DNA from: Acanthochlamys bracteata
Taxonomy: Eukaryota; Streptophyta; Magnoliopsida; Pandanales; Velloziaceae
NCBI GenBank assembly: GCA_019914995.1
Contig: CM034138.1
Span: 7,074,535 to 7,138,534 of the forward strand
Direction: 5' to 3'
DNA: 64,000 nucleotides
Positions 22,981-35,154 of this stretch are shown here, piece after piece. The translations under genes and the position numbers were made by a program. Position 1 is the first letter of the stretch; every line of letters begins with the position of its first letter. The notes under the pieces are model-generated. The model ran no database searches. It was not told where the DNA came from and worked only from the letters and a program-made list of their open reading frames with translations.

Positions 22981-24993
22981 AAAACTTTACTTTATTGTAA
23001 GTGCACTCCTCTCATTGCTAATTATAAGCACTCCCAAACATCCAGAAAATAAATTGTAAGTGCATAAATGTGTATGTGTGTAGTTGGCCAATCTTTTAAT
23101 CAAGACGATACTTGTCACAGATTACATTACTTTTGACGGATATTTTAAAATAACGTTCACAATTTACTATAATACTATCGTAGGGACTGTGTGGCTCTCT
23201 ACTTCAATTTTATTTTATCTTTTTTATTAAACGTTTTTGTTTTTAAAGTATACTATTTATTTTTAAAATTAAAAATGTAATAAATTATACATTGTATAAT
23301 TATTATTATTTACTGAAATTAAAAAAAATATATCAAAAACTGTTTTTCTAAAAGGATTTTAACAATCCTAAATCTGTGCATATGTGAAAAACATGCACAT
23401 TCATAAAGGAAATCAAGCCTCAGCTTGCCAACCTTAATCAAGTATTAATTTTTGTAATGGAGATATTGCAAAAATAGTAGCTTTTTTGGTGCTTGCTTTA
23501 GTGCCACTTTACCATTATTATGTATCCATCTGCAGTAAAACTATATTGCTAGAAGTATTTAATCAATCACATTCCAAGAGTTAGAATTATTAGCAAACAA
23601 AATCTAGAAAAGAAGTAACCAACAAAAGATGCATTCAGTACATTGACATAGAGCACTCATAATTTCTCATTCATGAACTGTTGGGAAATATTTATACAAC
23701 TCAAAGGAATTGAATTTTTTTGTACTCTTATTAACCAAATTTATAGCTGCACAGTCATCTTAGTTCCTTATTGTACCAAAAACTCAAAGCACCATAACAA
23801 CAAAAGAAAAGTAACACAAAAAATTGGGACTTCTATGGGTTCATTTGAAATTGAGTAGCAATTTTAATAATCTTAACTGAGCGATGATTTAAATTAAAAT
23901 TTCAAGATTCTTAAGTTGATATCGTCGTCGATGGCAAAGAGGAAAATACCAAGAGAGGAGATTCGAATATATGAAGGAAGAGGAGATTCAAACACGCGGC
24001 ATTGTAACTTTACAGAATGGCAAAGACACGTTCTTGATGAAGAGATAGAAACGCATGGTTAGAAAGGGAGAAGTGTGCGAAGAGCGGTGAAAAAGGAGAA
24101 TACGAGCGGAGTGAAGAAATGAGATCTGAAAGGTGAAAAAAAAATATTGAAGAAAGATTAGATTTTGATAATTTATCTTGATAAGCCAGATTAATTTCGG
24201 GTAGATCCGAAATTGATACGGATCCATTTATATTATCGTGTCAATTTAGGATTGATCTAGGAGATTTTGGATAGTGCTTTTGTAAAGTAGCTTTTTTTTA
24301 GAACGAATAATATTTTAAAAAATTTTAGAAAATAAATTCTATTTTTTACTTAAAAAGAAAATAATAAAAATATATAAAATAATATTTTATTATATAAAAT
24401 TTTTTATATTTTTTAAATTTAAAAAAAAATTAGTAGTATATTATAGAAGATTTATTAAGCAACGTAACTAAAAAGTTGAAACAAAAAAGGAGTTAGAAAG
24501 TTTAACTAAACAGTAAGTATTACAAATGGCCCTAAGTCCGAAATGGCTCGAAGTGGTCTTGCATGAAATAACAGTATAGCTCATGTTGTTTAGATCTGTT
24601 CCTGAGCTACCTAAAAATCAAATAAAAATATGTTCCATTATAATACCGTAAAAGAAAGTTATGCTCTATGAAAATTTGAACTACTAATAAATCCAATAAT
24701 ATTATCGTCTCATGCTTTGGAAGCTGATTCCAAATGATCCTAGTATCAACGTGAATCCAATAATGTCATAAATATGTCCCACTTTATTTTTTACTAGACA
24801 AAGCTCTTCTTTACAAACTTGTCAACCAACTGGCTTCTAACAAAAATTTTTTAGGCAATTATTTCTATAATTTTTACCAATTTAAGACGTTTTTGTTAAT
24901 GAATCAAATATTGTATAAATCGGTTTACATTAAAAAGAATGTGCTTTATGTTAAATATTATAAAACCACTATGTTAAATATTAGTAAATAGGT

Positions 24994-25462
24994 TGTTGGA
25001 ATGTAAAAAATTAAATTTGCATTCATATTGGAATGCCAAAGATTAAAGAAGATGAATCATCACCAAAAAATTGGAAGGGTAACGGTTAAGAAATTTGGGA
25101 AGATGTAAAGCCAAAAAATTTGGACAATTAATAAGAAAATAAAAGACCAACCGTTTGAAAATTCAAAAGTCTTATTAGACACACTATATATATAGGTGAG
25201 AGACATTCATTCGGAATATACAACATCATTCACATCATTCACAATATGAATTATGAAAGATAGAAAAAAAGTATTCTAATGATAATTTATACTTAAAGTG
25301 TAGCACACGAGTTTATAATTATTTTGACTTTAATTTTTTTAGACTAGTGTGTCTTTCCGTAGGATCTTTTTTTTACGTAAAACTCTTATATTTGTGTTTG
25401 TATTGCTCTTATTTCAATTACACTGCGTTTATCGATAACCAATACATTCGGTATTTCCAACA
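24994..25462 (+). mobile_element. Solo LTR, probably Copia-type
   Basis: A 469-bp unit beginning TGTTGGAATG and ending ATTTCCAACA, so it has TG...CA ends with short inverted repeats. An internal promoter-like CTATATATATAGG lies near 25190 and a T-rich 3' part follows. No internal coding region flanks it and no clean target duplication is seen, so it is an old remnant formed by recombination between two LTRs. Confidence 0.55.
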
Positions 25463-25589
25463 CTTTAGTCCAACAAATGAGCGTCAAAATGTAAGTTAAG
25501 ACTAGTTTTTTGTGGTATGCCACTTTCGATTTGGGCGACTTTTGATCTATAATAAGTAGAAGAAAGTATTACTGAAGTCAAAATTATTT

Positions 25590-25860
25590 CGGTGATAGCC
25601 AAACACACTACAGAAAATATATTTAATTATCTAAAAGTGAGTTTTGTGAAAATAAAATTTGGTGAGAAGTAAAGTTCGACAGAAGTAGAGTTATGAGTGA
25701 TAATCGAAACGTTTGAGGTGAAGTTTGGCATTAATTTTTTGTGGAAGTAAAGTTGTGTAAAAGTAGGTATAGTTTAGAGTGATAATCGAAATATATAAAG
25801 TGACAGAACTTAAATTCTAAATGAGAACGTGGAGTTTCTTATAATTAAAATATGCCCAAA
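25590..25860. repeat. A+T-rich dispersed repeat, family B-like
   Basis: Contains the words agtgagttttgtgaaaataaa, gaagtaaagtt, gagtgataatcgaaa (twice) and ends near aattaaaatatgccc, in the same order as other family B copies. It lies directly upstream of the QSOX promoter. Confidence 0.4.
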
Positions 25861-26135
25861 ACTAATGCATCCCACCCCAATTCAGTAGCGTTTCGTCGAC
25901 TGCTTTTGTCCAGCCCAATCCAGTGACAGACGGGCTCATCTTTCTTCGAGTTAAGCCCAAAATGCAAGCCTATGCCTTCTTCTTTTTCGCTCTTCTTTCT
26001 TCTTTAATATATCCGTTTCATTCCGTTTCATTTCTGTTTCTCTTTCTGTTTCTGTTCTTCGTATATTCTTCTCCTGCAGAACAGAGAGCAAGACCAGATT
26101 CAGATTAGAAGAGAAGAAGAAGAGATCTGCGTTCT

Positions 26136-29100
26136 ATGGGCTTGCAATATCAGGGTTTTGTTTCTCTCACAATTGCACTAGTGTTCTCTCTACTTGTTCT
26201 ACCTCATGCTGCGGCTGAGGTGACGGCGATCACGAGCAGAACAACGAGATCATTGCTTCGTGATAGAACCCTCGGAGGCGGCGGGCGAAGAGACGGAGAT
26301 CAGCAGGAAGACGCTGCTATCGATCTCAACAGCTCCAATTTCGATGCTGTTCTCTCGCGGTCCATCGCGTCCTTCGCCATCGTCGAGTTTTTCGCTCACT
26401 GGTGCGAATGAGAACCCTACTTGCTGATTACTTCGAATTTTCTCTTGTGCTTGTTGGAAATTTTGATCCATATTGATTGATTCCTTCACCGGATGAATTA
26501 AGTTGGATTGGTTGTTAGGAATAGAAAGATGAAATTCTTGTCTTGTCTTTGGATTGTTTCTACTCGGTTATTGAAAGAATTGGAAATAGGATAGAAATAG
26601 TTCTTACAGATGAGAAGTGAGTTAGCCTGCCAGCTTATAATAAGGATATTTGAGGTTAATTCTCTTTCATCATTGATGAAACAAAGTCGGCTATAGTGTC
26701 TAGGATCTTTTGGAAAGTGAAGGAATATTGGAGCAAAGTTGGAACAGGGATCACCTATGTATGTCTCATGTTTGGATGCACTCGTGAAATCAAAAGCATA
26801 GTCCCTATAAGTTATTTCCTAATTGCCTTAGTTCATGGGGGTTCCTTTTTTTTAAAAGGTTTGGGTCGTGATTTATATTTCCCATTTAATATATGCATTC
26901 TTGTGAGTTAAATAGTTAAATAAGATTATGGATTCTGTATTGGATATTTTTGTTACTACTCTTGATTAACGACCACGTCATTGTAGTCTTCACTTGAATG
27001 GAAGTAATGTTTATCTAAGAATGTCAATGCTGCATTGGATATTTGTTACTCCTCTTGATAAACAACCACTTCATTTTATTTTCCTATACTTCAAAGGAGA
27101 GTGTTTAGTTTTTTTATGGCAACAGTGGACTGATTTGCGTGGTGGAGATTTACTAGATAAATCTCTCTTGCTTCTGTGATTTTGTTTGAACAAGCATGTG
27201 AATAGCTGTTTCAGAAGCTTTAGTCTAACGATGAGCTAACTGGACCTACATATGGTATTTGGATGTAGCTGAAAATTCTGCAAGGTTTTGCTATTTCATG
27301 AGATGAATAAGGCATGGAATTTTTGGCCCTATTGCAGCACTATGTTAAGTGTATTCCCCTGTCTAAAAGCTGGCAAACCCACCCTCATAACCCTCGAGCT
27401 ATGGGATTTGCTTTTTATGACTCAGACAATGGTACATCTGGTGGAGGTGAAAATATTTAGTTTTAGCAGTTTTTCTTACTAGCAAATTGGATAATCTAGG
27501 AGTATCACCAACATATTATTACTCGGTCAACTTTAATCATTGTACTGCTAAGAAGGAGAAGGAGGGTTTAAGCAAACTTGGTCAGCTACATTTTGGTAGT
27601 GGCTTTACCTAGGGTACCATCTAAAACTAGAGCACAACGAGGTGAAAGGATCAATGTAGACGACCAACTTATTGGCATGAGGCTTAGTTGTTGTCGTTGT
27701 TGTTGTAACTGTTATCATCAATATTGTTCAGTCGTGATAGAATAGTCAAGAGAGCAAAGATTGAGATTGAGCCGCAATCATAATCTGCAGTCCTTCTGGA
27801 ATGTTTGGTTGAGAACTGTGCGACACATTTCTTAGTTATCTTTAATTACTCCTTGGTTGTTTGGTAAATGGTGCTAGGGTAGTTCTTGGTTCTATAAGAA
27901 AAATATGCTCGCCACCATAAAGGTTAGAATCCTATAGTAATACTCACTTGTAGTTTGACCTGATGCTATTATCATGTTGCTATAAACAGTCTAGTTGTAG
28001 ACATGTCTCTACTTGTATGTTTAAGGAGGCTTCAATCTGCTAATTGTAACAGTAGCTCACCAGAATTTCTCAATATTTCTTTTTCAGGTGTCCAGCCTGC
28101 AGAAATTATAAGGTGAGTGAGGTTAAGTTTTTCAGAAATGCTAAGTTAATCTCATTCTAAATCAAATTAGTGTAGAGCTTTAAGCAACATTCATACAGCC
28201 TCACTATGAAAGGGTTGCAAGGCTATTCAATGGACCAGACGCAGTGCATCCAGGGATTATAACCATGACCAGAGTTGATTGCGCTGAGAAGGTATGACGA
28301 AGCAAGTAATTTATATTGAGATCATGTTGACGATAAATCTGTGTAATATTCATAGAGCTGAGTTTTTATATGCTTTAATTTTGATCTTGATTAATCCATT
28401 TTTTTAACTTATCAAGCTCCTAAACTAAGAGCTGACTATGTGTTGAATATAATTATTATTTTGTTATTTATTTGCTCATGTCATATCTTAATATAGTCTT
28501 CCTAAGATTTTAATGAAGTTTATTGTGTATTTCTAGCTTTCAGCGGAGGTCTAATTTTGAAATAAATATTGCATGCTAGATCATGTCTAAACAATAAGAG
28601 AGGAATAGAAAACATTGTTTATGCTAGTTCACTCTAGATAATAACATATTTGAACCCACTCTTGTCCTTGGTTAGCACATATATGGCACAGTTTAAAAAC
28701 ACCGGTAATTCACATATTTGAATCCCAAACATTCAATTATTTATGCAAACAACAACAAATTAAACTTTTATCTCACTTGAGTTGGATAGGTTGTATGAAT
28801 TTGTTTTTTTTTTTTGTTCAATTACACACCGGATTCAGCAAAAGATCTAGAATTAATTATCTTATGGATATAGAATTTGGTCCTTATTGTAACTTCTTGT
28901 ATTGCTAGATGATGTTAGTTCCTATGATTGGATATATAGAGGTAATTACACTGTCAATTACAATCCTTGCCTTTTTAGAGCATGTACTGTGCTAATAGAG
29001 TCATCTTTTATGGGCCTAAATCAGTGCACTTATAAACTTCTTTATATATTGTCATTTTAACCATAAGGTTGGATCAAGGTTGATTTGTGATTCGATTGAA

Positions 29101-29568
29101 CTGAAAGCTTATCAGTATGTTTTCAGCTTATAATTTTTCATATTTAACGGTGGAGATCATATTTGAAGTTTTGTACCGATGAAATCGAACCGATGTATGC
29201 TGATTTATATTTCAAGAGTGATGTACGTGTACATATATACATACATACATACATCGACGCAAATAGGTCTGGTTTCACCGGTTCAAGGCTCTAAATGTGA
29301 TTTTCTCCGTTAGATATGAAGAATTATGAGTTGAAAATATTTTGACAAAATTTCAGCTCAATCGGATTATGAATCAATCTTCATCCGGATTCTTGATCAA
29401 TATGACAAAAAAGAAAAAAATTCAAACATATATATTGTCTTATTTTTGTCATGTTGATTAAGAATTCGGATGACGGTTGATTCGTGATTCAGTTGAATTG
29501 AAATTTTGTCAGCATATGCTTAACTTATATTTCTTCATATCTAACGGTAAAAATCACATTCAGAATTT

Positions 29569-29600
<32 letters not shown>

Positions 29601-30095
29601 GGGAGGGATAGGGGCACTCCCTCCTTAGGGGCACTCCCTCCCCGATTTATGGTCGGGGTGACCTCCAAATCAAATCTCCACCGTTGGATATGAAGAACTA
29701 TGAGTTAGAAACATATTCATAAAATTTCAGCTCAATCGGACTACGAATTCACGCCCATTCGGTCACTTGATCAAGATGACAGAAAGTAAGAAAACTTAAA
29801 AATATATATATTGTATCATTTCTGTCATATTGATCAAGTGACCGGATGGGCGTGAATTCGTAGTCCGATTGAGCTGAAATTTTATGGATATGTTTCTAAT
29901 TCATAGTTCTTCATATCCAACGGTGGAGATTGGATTTGGAGGTCACCCCGACCATAAACCGGGAGGGAGTGCCCCTATCCTCCCCTATATATAGATATAT
30001 ATATATATATATAGATATATATATATATATATATAGATATATATATATCTTTATATATAGATATATCTTTATATATAGATATATCTATATATATA

Positions 30096-30136
<41 letters not shown>

Positions 30137-33100
30137 ATAGGATATAGGCACATGTATGTCTTAAAGGCACATGCGTGTACACATGCCGGCCAAAAATGGC
30201 CGGCGAGCTCTCCAAATTTAATTTCCACCGTTGAATATGAAGAACCATCAGTTGAGAACATGTTGATAAAATTTCAGCTCAATCAGAATACGAACCGATA
30301 TCCATCGGAACTCTTGATCAAAATGACATAAACTTTTAAATTTGACAAAAGATATATATTTTGTTTTTGTGTCACTTTGATTAAAAGTTCCGATGGAGGT
30401 CGGTTCGTATTCCGATTGAGCTGAAAATTTATCAACATGTTCCCAACTGATTGTTCTTCATATCCAACAGTGGAGATTGGATTTGAAGAGCTCGCCGTCC
30501 ACTTTTGGCTGGCATGTGTACACATGTGCCTCTAAGGCCTACATGTGCCTATATCATATATATATATATATATATATATATAGATGGAGATCTGGGTACC
30601 ATATCCTATCTAGAGTTTCAAATTCAATCTCCACATTAGATATGAAGAACTATTAGTAAAAATATGCTGACAACTCAATCGGAATACGAATCAATCTCAA
30701 TCCGGCTCTTGATCAAATATATGAATAATAAAATATGATAAAGATGTTTTTTGTAATGTCATTTTGATTAAGAGGTTTGATGGAGATTAATTCGTAGTCT
30801 GATTGAATTAAAATTTTGTCGCCGTATTTGTAACTCATAGTTTTTCATATAAAAAGATGGAGATTATATTTAAAAATTTTTATACACCTTTTTGAAAGGG
30901 GGTGTCTCTAAAGGTGGTGTGCCCCTATCCTCACCCTAATGGTGGAGATTTAAATATCAATGCATATATTGAATTCTAAAAGATATCTTCATGTGGATAA
31001 TTTTTGAGTCATTGGAATTCCTAGATGAGCTAAAATTGGTAGAGTGATATGTTCTACTTGCTAAACTTGATGATGTCATGATATAGTATTTAGCCCATGC
31101 TAGATGCATATGGAGTTGCTCGAAGAAATGCAATTTTATGTTAACATTGAAAGCAAAGTAGACATGCAACTTGTAGAACTAGAACTGGCATGTGAAGCAT
31201 AACTTTTGTAATTATTTATATGAAGCTGGCTCAGAGAAGAGAGAATTCCTTTCTTAACTTGAGTAATAAATAGGAGAGCAAACGCTCTTGTAGCGCTGTG
31301 TTGATATTGCATAATAATACTTAACCAAATGACAAGAGTAAAATAGAGTGATTGAAGGGTTTATGATGTATTTCTTGGCATGTCAAATGTACTATGCTTC
31401 TTCAATAAGTTGTCCACCATTTCCTTTTCCTTTTGAACTCTTTATAGATGTAGTTTGTATTTGTGCGAAATAGCTTAATGCCATCACTATTGGCCTTTCT
31501 ATGAATTTTTGGCAGCACAGATGAATACAAACTTATGTGAGAGATTTTCCGTTGGGCATTATCCAATGCTGTTGTGGGGTCCCCCTTCTAAGTTTGTATC
31601 TGGTGGATGGGATCCTAAGAAAGAACATAATGAGATACGGCTCATTGACAATGCGAGAACAGCTGAACACTTGCTTAACTGGATAAATAAACAGATTGGG
31701 GGGTAAGCATTATAAACATTATTTTTCTACGTTACAGAACAAATGGGCTTAAACCAAATTTTGCATATACACACTAATGTTACATGAGTTGTGCAAACTC
31801 GCATCTGCTTTCAATGCTTAAGGCTTTAAGTTATGCAATCAAAATGTAAATGATTCAGAGACCAGTACTTGTCTTGTGTTATCTATCAGTATCTAAAATA
31901 CAAGCCATTATTTGTTAAAATGAAATTTTATTTGCTATTATTTTGGTAGTTCGTTCAGGTATATAGAAGTTATTGCTGTCCTAGTCAAATAAATGCAGAT
32001 TGATTTTGGGAAGCCTTATATTGCAAACAATTTGCCCAATTCACTAACAACAACATAAAAAAGGAACTATTATGTAAGGTATATTAGACATTATAAAAAT
32101 TACTAAATTTCAGCCTTACTTAACCAAACTTTCACTAGTAAAATAACTTTAACTTTAAATTTCTCAGTTGAGGAGAAGTGGGAGTTTGGTGTAGTAGATT
32201 GTTATTAATTGTAGGACAGAAAGCAATATGCAGATACAAAACCTAAGTTGTTATTAGCTTTCACGTGGCCAGAATTTGCATTCTAAGTTATACTTAAGAC
32301 CTTTGTTTGTGCAGCTCATTCAACTTAGACGATGAAAGATATGAGAACGAAGACAAACTCCCATCTAACACCTCCTACACTGAAAAGGTATTTAGCTATA
32401 TAATAAATTTGACTCATCAAACTTGCTATGTGTGCTTTTTTATTATGCTTCACTTTTATTGTGAACTCAATCGTTGTGATGAACTTCTTCAAGGTCGACC
32501 GAGCTGTCTATGATGTTGAAGAGGCTACAGCCAAGGCATTTGACATAATTTTAGAACACAAGGTATCCCTTTTACACTTTTTCTTGTTTTTGGGAGCTCA
32601 GCCTAAACTATCACATTACACAAGGTGAGGCCCTAATGATTTGGTTACACACATATTATTACCTTATTGCTAAATGGTGAGAGCTCTATTTAGTAATTTG
32701 TTTGATATCAACCACTTAATAACAAGAATTATATAGATGCTTTGGAAAATCAGTTAGGTATTATTTGTTAGACCTAGAGTTTGCAATAGAGCACAATAGT
32801 CATGGAAGGATTCATGCAGGCTACACCATCTAGTGTAATGAGGATCAGTTATTGTTGTTAGGACTATTAGCGTCCTGATGTGTCAAAAATTCCAGGATTT
32901 AAAGTCCTCATTTCATTAACGAATGCATGCCATTTCTACAATTTGCAGATGATTAAACATGGTACTCGGACTCCTCTCATAAAATTCTTCCAGCTTTTGA
33001 CTGCTCATCATCCGTCTAAAAGGTTCAGAATCAGGTCTCTCTAACACAAACCTAAATGTGCAAGTTTGTGTATTTACTTTTGCGACATTGATTTTCAGGT

Positions 33101-35154
33101 GTCGGCGTGGAATTGCTGAGGTGCTCATTAACTTTGATGATCTTTGGCCTAGAGATCATGTAGCAATTGGTTTAGAGCAAACTGAAGTTTCTCATCATGG
33201 AGATTACTTTAAAGACCTAAGGATCTGCCAAAAGGAAGTTCCTCGTGGGTATTGGGTGGGTATATTATTTTTTATTTTGGTTTTCTTCTAGTTTTTTAAC
33301 TGTTGATCGGCATTTATTTGTTTCTTGGTACACTTCAGATGTTTTGCCGTGGCAGCAGAAATGAAACAAGAGGTTTCAGGTAAACTTTTTCTTATCCTTT
33401 ATTATATTTCGTGATAAACATAGCCATTTAATAAAAAAAATCTAATTATCTATGTGGCAGCCTTGGACATAGTATATAGAACAGAATATTTCTATTATAG
33501 TACTCATTCAGATGATTTATCCCAAGTGCAATCACGCAGTTTTTGACTTCCAAAACTGTAAGGTTCTGTTTAGTTTTAGATAATCTGTTGGAAAAGAGAA
33601 CCTTTATTCTTGACTTATTGTTTGGTTCAAGAGAAAAATAGCATGAACAAGGAAAGGGATTGCCTCTCTCCTACACTAATTGGAATTGTTAGATCCTCTC
33701 TTGAAAAGGAGTGAATGTGCAGAAACCTCATTTGCTTTGTTTTCTTTTTCTTTTGCGTTATTTTTCACTTTCACTATCTTTGCTTCTCTCAAACCAAATG
33801 TAGTTTGGTTTGGTTTGACCAAAAAAGAAACTATGTTTGGTAAAGGGAGAAGGAAACAAAGTGAAAAGCGAAAAGAAACGTAAAGGAAAGACCAAAACAA
33901 ATGCGGTTTATCTCCTAGTTTCACTACTTGAGAAGCAATCTTTTTCTTTGAGTTCCCTACGTCTCCTCTCTCAAGCCAAATATGAAATAGAGACGAGCTT
34001 TTCGTTTTTCATCACTATCTTAAGCCAAAATGAACCTATACGGAAAATTGGAACCAATAAAATTTTCCCAAAAAAAAAATAAAAAGAAGATTCTGAATCA
34101 GGTACTTTTAGTATCTGACCTTCAAGTGTTAAAGATGATCCAAGTTTGTGTAAGTGATTTGACATAAGGGTATCTGTACATCATGTCTTTATTTCAATTG
34201 ACAATGTTTATAGTTTTTGGGTAAGATGACCAAAATTTCCAATTTTTGATATTTCCTAGTTTACAAGCAGACTTTGGATGCATGATTACAAAAATTAGGT
34301 GGTGTAAGGATTCGCGTAACTTGAAGTTTGACTTATAGTGTTTGGTGTAGGTGTAGCTTAGAGTAATTACAGATCCATTAGCTTTTCTCATTTTCATTTG
34401 CAGCTGTGGCCTCTGGATTCTATTTCATTCCTTGACTGTACGAGTAGAAGATGGAGAGAGCAACCTAGCTTTCACTGCAATATGCGATTTTGTTCATAAT
34501 TTCTTCATTTGTGAGGAGTGCCGCAGACATTTTTATGATATGTGCTCAAAGTAAGTCAGCAACAACTTATTGTGTAGTTGTTTACATTTTATTTCTTTGT
34601 TTCTTTCAGCAGATTTGCTTTTACCCTTATACATAATATTTCCGAATGCATCAACCCGAAATTCTCCAAGCAGAGTGACCGCCCCGTTAAATACTACACG
34701 TGGCCTTAGCTTATGGATGTGGAGAGCACATAATAAAGTCAATGAAAGACTCATGAAAGTGGAGAAAGACTTAGGAACTGGAGATCCAAAATTTCCCAAG
34801 ATGATATGGCCACCAAAGCAGATCTGCCCTACTTGTTATACATCTACAAATGTGAAAAGCAGCAGTTCATCTCAGCCACCTTGGAATGAGGAAGAAGTGT
34901 TCAAGTTCCTGGTGAAATATTACGGCAAGATGCTGATATCTTCATATAAGGACGAAGGAATTGTCAGCCTTAGGCTGGACGAGCAAAGAGCAGAGGACAT
35001 GACAACCTCGACAAATGTGGTTGCGGTGCCTGTAGGAGCTGCCCTGGCTATTGCTCTGGCCAGCTGTGCGTTTGGAGCATTGGCATGCTTTTGGAGGGCC
35101 CAACAAAAGAATCGGAAGTACTTATACCAACTGCACTCTTTAAAGAACATATGA
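26136..35154 (+). CDS. QSOX: Quiescin sulfhydryl oxidase (QSOX), 11 exons
   Basis: Exons 26136-26401, 28088-28112, 28199-28291, 31521-31702, 32315-32387, 32494-32562, 32949-33022, 33099-33255, 33339-33379, 34404-34550 and 34674-35154 join in phase throughout to 535 residues, the usual plant length. The N-terminus is a signal peptide ([18 protein letters not shown]). A thioredoxin domain carries the CxxC pair in [11 protein letters not shown] (C90, C93). The C-terminal Erv/ALR domain has [23 protein letters not shown] (FAD-proximal CxxC) and [15 protein letters not shown], then CPTC. A membrane anchor ([20 protein letters not shown]) lies near the end. QSOX oxidises protein thiols to disulfides and passes electrons to oxygen, making H2O2, in ER/Golgi or the cell wall. 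The 25-base second exon encodes the active-site CPAC. Intron 3 (28292-31520) contains a cluster of fold-back elements. Confidence 0.95.
29072..29185. mobile_element. Half copy of the QSOX-intron fold-back element
   Basis: Matches only one arm of the elements that follow: ggttgatttgtgattcgat, tgaactgaaagc, ttcatatttaacggtggaga. No complementary arm lies to its left. Confidence 0.55.
29286..29560. mobile_element. Fold-back element 1 in QSOX intron 3
   Basis: Long imperfect inverted repeat. Left-arm words (gttagatatgaagaa, tttcagctcaatcgga, cttgatcaatatgaca) recur as reverse complements in the right arm (tcatgttgattaag, agttgaattgaaattttg, ttcttcatatctaacgg). The loop is the A+T-rich sequence near 29405-29440. 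Confidence 0.75.
29573..29600. repeat. (TA)n microsatellite
   Basis: Uninterrupted TA units between fold-back elements 1 and 2. Confidence 0.9.
29601..29986. mobile_element. Fold-back element 2 in QSOX intron 3, best preserved
   Basis: A 386-bp near-complete palindrome. The left end GGGATAGGGGCACTCCCTCC is mirrored by GGGAGGGAGTGCCCCTATCC at the right end. Inside, gaggtcaccccgacc and gggtgacctcc, then ccaccgttggatatgaag and cttcatatccaacggtgg, pair across the centre. The loop lies near 29790-29815. TA repeats bound it on both sides, consistent with insertion into TA. Confidence 0.8.
29987..30132. repeat. TA/GATATA-rich microsatellite
   Basis: Runs of TA units interrupted by AGATATA and CTTTATATATAG, linking fold-back elements 2 and 3. 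Confidence 0.85.
30133..30556. mobile_element. Fold-back element 3 in QSOX intron 3
   Basis: The ends are GATATAGGCACATGTA and TACATGTGCCTATATC. The sub-terminal CATGTGTACA-type and GGCCGGCGAGCTC words and the core tttcagctcaatcag / ctgattgagctgaaa class pair across the centre. It shares its core with elements 1 and 2 but has different termini. Confidence 0.75.
30583..30940. mobile_element. Fold-back element 4 in QSOX intron 3, degraded
   Basis: The arms carry ttagatatgaagaacta, acaactcaatcggaatac and cttgatcaa, and the complements tttgattaag, ttcgtagtctgattgaa and tttttcatat. The right end GTGCCCCTATCCTCACCC resembles element 2, but the left end (gggtaccatatcctatc) does not match it. Confidence 0.6.

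Larger units (their letters stand above)
21640..24993. other. A+T-rich intergenic spacer downstream of PPO2
   Basis: No gene seen. The PPO2 3'UTR probably ends near 21650. Beyond it are poly-A/T tracts, an AAAT/TA microsatellite (22366-22402) and the direct-repeat structure at 22475-22980. The 79-codon minus frame at 24227-23988 resembles nothing I know. Confidence 0.6.

Noticed and set aside
29930-30331. 133-codon plus frame with YIYIYIYI runs
   Set aside because: It is simply the TA microsatellite and flanking fold-back elements read through.
29573-30600. Possible CRISPR-like or satellite array
   Set aside because: The repeated units are inverted, of unequal length and separated by TA microsatellite, so they are fold-back elements and not a spacer array.
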